8,017 nucleotides of DNA from an uncultured Opitutia bacterium (GTDB taxonomy: Bacteria; Verrucomicrobiota; Verrucomicrobiia; Opitutales; JABJCN01): positions 1-8,017 of the forward strand of contig CAJWSN010000058.1 of the NCBI GenBank assembly GCA_913046175.1. The letters run 5' to 3'. A model generated the notes under the pieces. That model saw only the letters and a list, made by a program, of their open reading frames with translations. It was not told where the DNA came from and did not search any database. A program made the position numbers and the translations under genes. This document shows, one piece after another, positions 7,101 to 8,017 of this stretch. The first letter of the stretch is position 1. Each line of letters starts with the position of its first letter.

Positions 7101-7467
7101 CGCTCAAGATGGATTGATTGGCACTTGGGTTCCGTTGGTCACGCTGGGTTTCAGTTCCTGCAAACCCGCCGTAAAGGGCCACTCCGGAGGCAAGCTCAAA
7201 AGATGCCGCACGGTCCCCCTCGAAGACGGCATCCCCATAATCCGGGTAGTAGGTGCCGGCGGCCACCCAGATTTCATCTCCTGATTCCGAATAGAACAAT
7301 GCGTCCTGCACAGAGTAAAAGGCATCGGCCCAGGAGGTCCCCTCCCCCTCGGCAGGCCCGTCTTCCTTGACATAAATCACTGCCGCAGAGAGGTGGAAAC
7401 CCGAAACCAGTCCCCAAAGGACTGTAAATGACAGGCAGAAAAACAGGTTAAGACGAAAAAAAGACAT
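4114..7467 (-). CDS. Giant secreted/surface protein: Pmp-like beta-helix, choice-of-anchor Q-like, three cadherin-like domains, TSP3-like calcium segment
   Basis: The product is a probable adhesin or surface protein of about 1117 residues. A signal peptide (MSFFRLNLFFCLSFTVLWGL, cleavage probably after LSAA) is followed by the beta-helix entry IYVKEDGPAEGEGTSWADAF. Residues about 170-570 hold 14 FxxN motifs every 23-31 residues, each followed by a Gly-rich turn (FSGNTSNYGGGGM, FDGNYADYGGGVY, FTGNAAYAGAALW). A choice-of-anchor Q-like part (SPGIDVGDN ... VDMGAYEFD) lies at about 597-668. Three cadherin-like domains follow at about 669-780, 780-887 and 888-991, with AQDPDTGDVL/AADPDGDTL/AQDADDDVL calcium-type loops. 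A TSP3-like segment DGDSDGLPDSWE...DLDGDLL spans about 994-1040. The last module contains IIWKSVSGKSYTIQTSSDF and ends GFFRVVLRD. There is no autotransporter barrel, LPXTG or PEP-CTERM. The start is uncertain: ATG 7494 and TTG 7509 are in-frame alternatives, and none has a good ribosome-binding site. Confidence 0.9.
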   Translation of the reverse strand: MSFFRLNLFFCLSFTVLWGLVSGFHLSAAVIYVKEDGPAEGEGTSWADAFYSVQDALFYSESGDEIWVAAGTYYPDYGDAVFEGDRAASFELASGVALYGGFAGTETQRDQRNPSANQSILSGAIGTMSDGSEDSIHVTTGSGADSTSILDGFTVQGGNADSESGEYSEGGGLYIVDGSPTIRNVLFKDNVATTGGAINVRGNSSPVFEDCRFQGNSAYYDGGAFNSENASPQLINCTFTGNFALDGVGGGLQVKGGGTLNATGCTFSNNESVYGGAGVEVSQAAPEFTNCIFSGNTVTSGGGGGMENDQGAPVLDGCTFSGNTSNYGGGGMVNWTGDAIVRNTSFSANQDNGDFGGGGVFNYTANPRFENCEFDGNYADYGGGVYTLDGSPVFLDCNFSGNGEGENEGQGGGGGIFNYDGSPVINGCTFSFNSAAFGAGVYNYFDSVVAANPLIVKCIFADNSSSATEGGGGGLLNWNAQPVILNCTFTGNAAYAGAALWNEADGVGGILANSLFAGNAATDSGGAIYNPQDTVNCTFYGNSAATGAAIYDEAGKTLANCILHGNTATTQGNPIEATSLTVKHSIVEGGHAGQSNLDLDPKFADAANSDFTLAADSPGIDVGDNASIPADSGDLDGDSDTTEALPVDLGNKVRTFRQVVDMGAYEFDQNRPPVITFGGGEETTAITLDEGQDSVATITAQDPDTGDVLTFTLLGGADVALFSISGADGRISFKTPADFENATDADANNIYEVNVTVTDNGEGSLSDTQVLQITVSNVNESPAITSNGGGATASVSVAENTTIAATLQAADPDGDTLEFHISSGADQSKFIIDANTGVLSFATSPDFESPADSGANNSYVVEVTVSDDGGLVAKQTLTVMVTDVAENQAPSITSHGGQSQVSISLSEGTTTVTMVTAQDADDDVLAFSLSGGADQALFAIGVVTGQLSFKLAPDHASPADVDKDNVYEVTVKAADGGLFDEQTFLVTITEPVTGDGDSDGLPDSWEAEHGLDRDKDDSGMDLDGDLLTNLQEYQLGTDPNDGNSGFLANELTSSGDGGFNIIWKSVSGKSYTIQTSSDFQSWSDLSGPHAATDVQTSVDVSVDAAQSLGFFRVVLRD
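4498..5460 (-). repeat. Three tandem cadherin-like domain repeats, about 310-330 bases each
   Basis: Within the giant gene three domains of 104-110 residues share the order P.IT..GG, (L/V)(D/A/S)E(G/N), A.D.D.D.L.F...(G)GAD...F.I....G.(L/I)SF, (P)D(F/H)..., (Y)EV.V...D.G, T..(V/I)T. The borders are near 5131 and 4807. The sequences have diverged, so this is an old duplication and not a recent tandem repeat. Confidence 0.85.
4823..4895 (-). repeat. Copy A of a cadherin segment shared with the upstream paralogous gene
   Basis: These 73 bases align without gaps to 7945-8017 with 58 identical positions by my count. Both encode V-E-V-T-V-S-D-D-G-G-L and the strand T-L-T-V.V-T-D. The partner may be longer beyond the right edge. 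Confidence 0.7.
5770..6963 (-). repeat. Degenerate tandem array of about 14 FxxN/Gly-rich coils, roughly 80 bases per unit
   Basis: FxxN motifs occur at codons whose first Phe lies between nt 6909 and 5853, with a spacing of 23-31 codons. Each unit has a Cys- or Asn-rich strand (NCTF, GCTF, NCIF) and a Gly-rich strand (GGA, GGG, GAA). Most units carry NGC/NCT before the Phe. The regularity indicates stacked right-handed beta-helix coils. Confidence 0.85.
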
Positions 7468-7519
7468 GGCGGCGGGTAGACCGGATAAAGGCATCTGGGT
7501 GAAGAACAAGAGAATTCAT

Positions 7520-7549
7520 AATATATACTCAGGCATGCACGTGTCGCAA
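7520..7549 (-). promoter_or_regulatory. Candidate promoter of the giant surface-protein gene
   Basis: On - TTGCGA (7544-7549) is followed after 18 bases by TATATT (7520-7525), in an AT-rich block. The transcription start would be near 7513, just upstream of all three in-frame start candidates. The spacer contains two overlapping palindromes, GCATGC (7533-7538) and CACGTG (7538-7543), which could be an operator. Confidence 0.35.
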
Positions 7550-7587
7550 GTATTATTAGATGTGGGGTTATCAGTTAATTGGGGACT

Positions 7588-7618
7588 TGCGCCCACAGGC
7601 GTATTTTCAGGATGAAAA
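7588..7618. repeat. Two adjacent inverted repeats between the surface-protein genes
   Basis: CGCC-CACA-GGCG (7592-ish, extendable by one G.T and one A-T pair) is followed directly by TTTTCA-GGA-TGAAAA (7604-7618). They lie about 30-60 bases after the stop of the upstream gene, so a role in transcript ending or stability is plausible. There is no T-run on the - strand after the GC-rich stem, so a standard terminator is not claimed. Confidence 0.35.
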
Positions 7619-7646
7619 GATGGAACGATTCGATCCCTCTCGCCGT

Positions 7647-8017
7647 TTAAGGAATAACCGACCAACCCGGACTGTCCCCATAATGGTAAAACAGGGAATT
7701 TTCCTGCTGAAAAAAAATCCAGTAGGCTGATGATTGACTGTAAAGGAAGGGAAAAACCTCTTCGCTTGTCCAAAACCATCCCTCACTATCCGGGAACCAC
7801 AGCCAAACAGAGTCATCCTCTCCATGGGCGTAAATCCACCCGAAGGAATAGTGGTAGACCCAGGCTCCAGTTGTCTCAAGAAAAAGCCCGAGCCATGCAC
7901 TGGCGTACCATCCACCGCCGAGCTCTGTGGATATAAACTGATCTGTTACTGTCACGGTGAGGGTTTGCGTGTCGGCGAGCCCCCCATCATCAGACACCGT
8001 CACCTCCACAATGTAGC
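7647..8017 (-). CDS. Surface protein, C-terminal part: cadherin-like domain end and Trp/Tyr-rich C-terminal module (5' end outside window)
   Basis: The frame is open to the right edge; a GTG at 8009 is internal, reading Y-I-V-E-V-T-V. The first visible part is the end of a cadherin-like domain (VEVTVSDDGGL, TLTVTVTD). After a short linker comes about 95 residues unusually rich in Trp and Tyr: ISTELGGGWYASAWLGLF, GAWVYHYSFGWIYA, DDSVWLWFPDSEGWFWTSEE, VFPFLYSQSSAYWIFF and SLFYHYGDSPGWSVIP. Ten Trp occur, several in the pattern W-h-Y/F-h or G-W-h-W. I know this sort of module from the C-terminus of large secreted Verrucomicrobiota proteins, where it presumably acts in surface attachment or binding. 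The exact function is unknown. The gene lies upstream of the giant protein in the same direction, with 180 bases between stop and the likely start, and shares its cadherin sequence. It is likely a paralog with a different C-terminal module. Confidence 0.85.
   Translation of the reverse strand, partial: YIVEVTVSDDGGLADTQTLTVTVTDQFISTELGGGWYASAWLGLFLETTGAWVYHYSFGWIYAHGEDDSVWLWFPDSEGWFWTSEEVFPFLYSQSSAYWIFFQQENSLFYHYGDSPGWSVIP

Overview
The window reads like a chromosomal stretch from a marine-type member of the Verrucomicrobiota, possibly the Opitutales/Puniceicoccales group. This is an inference from protein style: large secreted beta-helix/cadherin proteins with a bacterial TSP3-like calcium segment, a C-terminal 'WKSVSGKSYTIQTSSDFQSW' type module, a Trp-rich C-terminal module, and YwqK/MORN-type exported proteins. 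Shine-Dalgarno sequences are weak or absent before most starts. No RNA gene, CRISPR array, insertion sequence or phage gene was seen.

Left part (1-2650): the 3' end of a DeoR-family sugar regulator on + converges on a complete L-rhamnulokinase gene (rhaB) on -. The two stop codons are about 40 bases apart. This is a piece of an L-rhamnose catabolic locus whose other enzymes must lie outside. Upstream of rhaB is an AT-rich region with a credible promoter, a palindrome and a short direct repeat. Beyond it is a short stretch that is open and oddly protein-like on - (2418-2534).

Middle (2652-4044): a divergent pair of small exported proteins. One is a putative lipoprotein on -, the other a signal-peptide protein of five MORN-type 24-residue repeats (YwqK style) on +. 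A 51-codon ORF on - (3889-4044) ends 6 bases from the 3' end of the + gene. It would encode a small one-pass membrane protein, and a promoter candidate places its predicted transcription start exactly on the ATG.

Right part (4114-8017): a giant secreted or surface protein on - (about 1117 residues). It has 14 regularly spaced FxxN + Gly-rich coils (polymorphic-membrane-protein-like beta-helix), a choice-of-anchor Q-like segment, three cadherin-like domains, a calcium-binding segment and a short C-terminal module. Upstream of it in the same orientation is the 3' end of a second surface protein. That protein shares the cadherin sequence but ends in a Trp/Tyr-rich module, and it runs off the right edge.

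The most interesting points are the Pmp-like repeats in a non-chlamydial protein, the paralogous surface-protein pair with different C-terminal modules, the small membrane ORF that is in frame with the giant protein past its stop codon, and the orphan coding-like fragment upstream of rhaB. No clearly new multi-gene system is visible.
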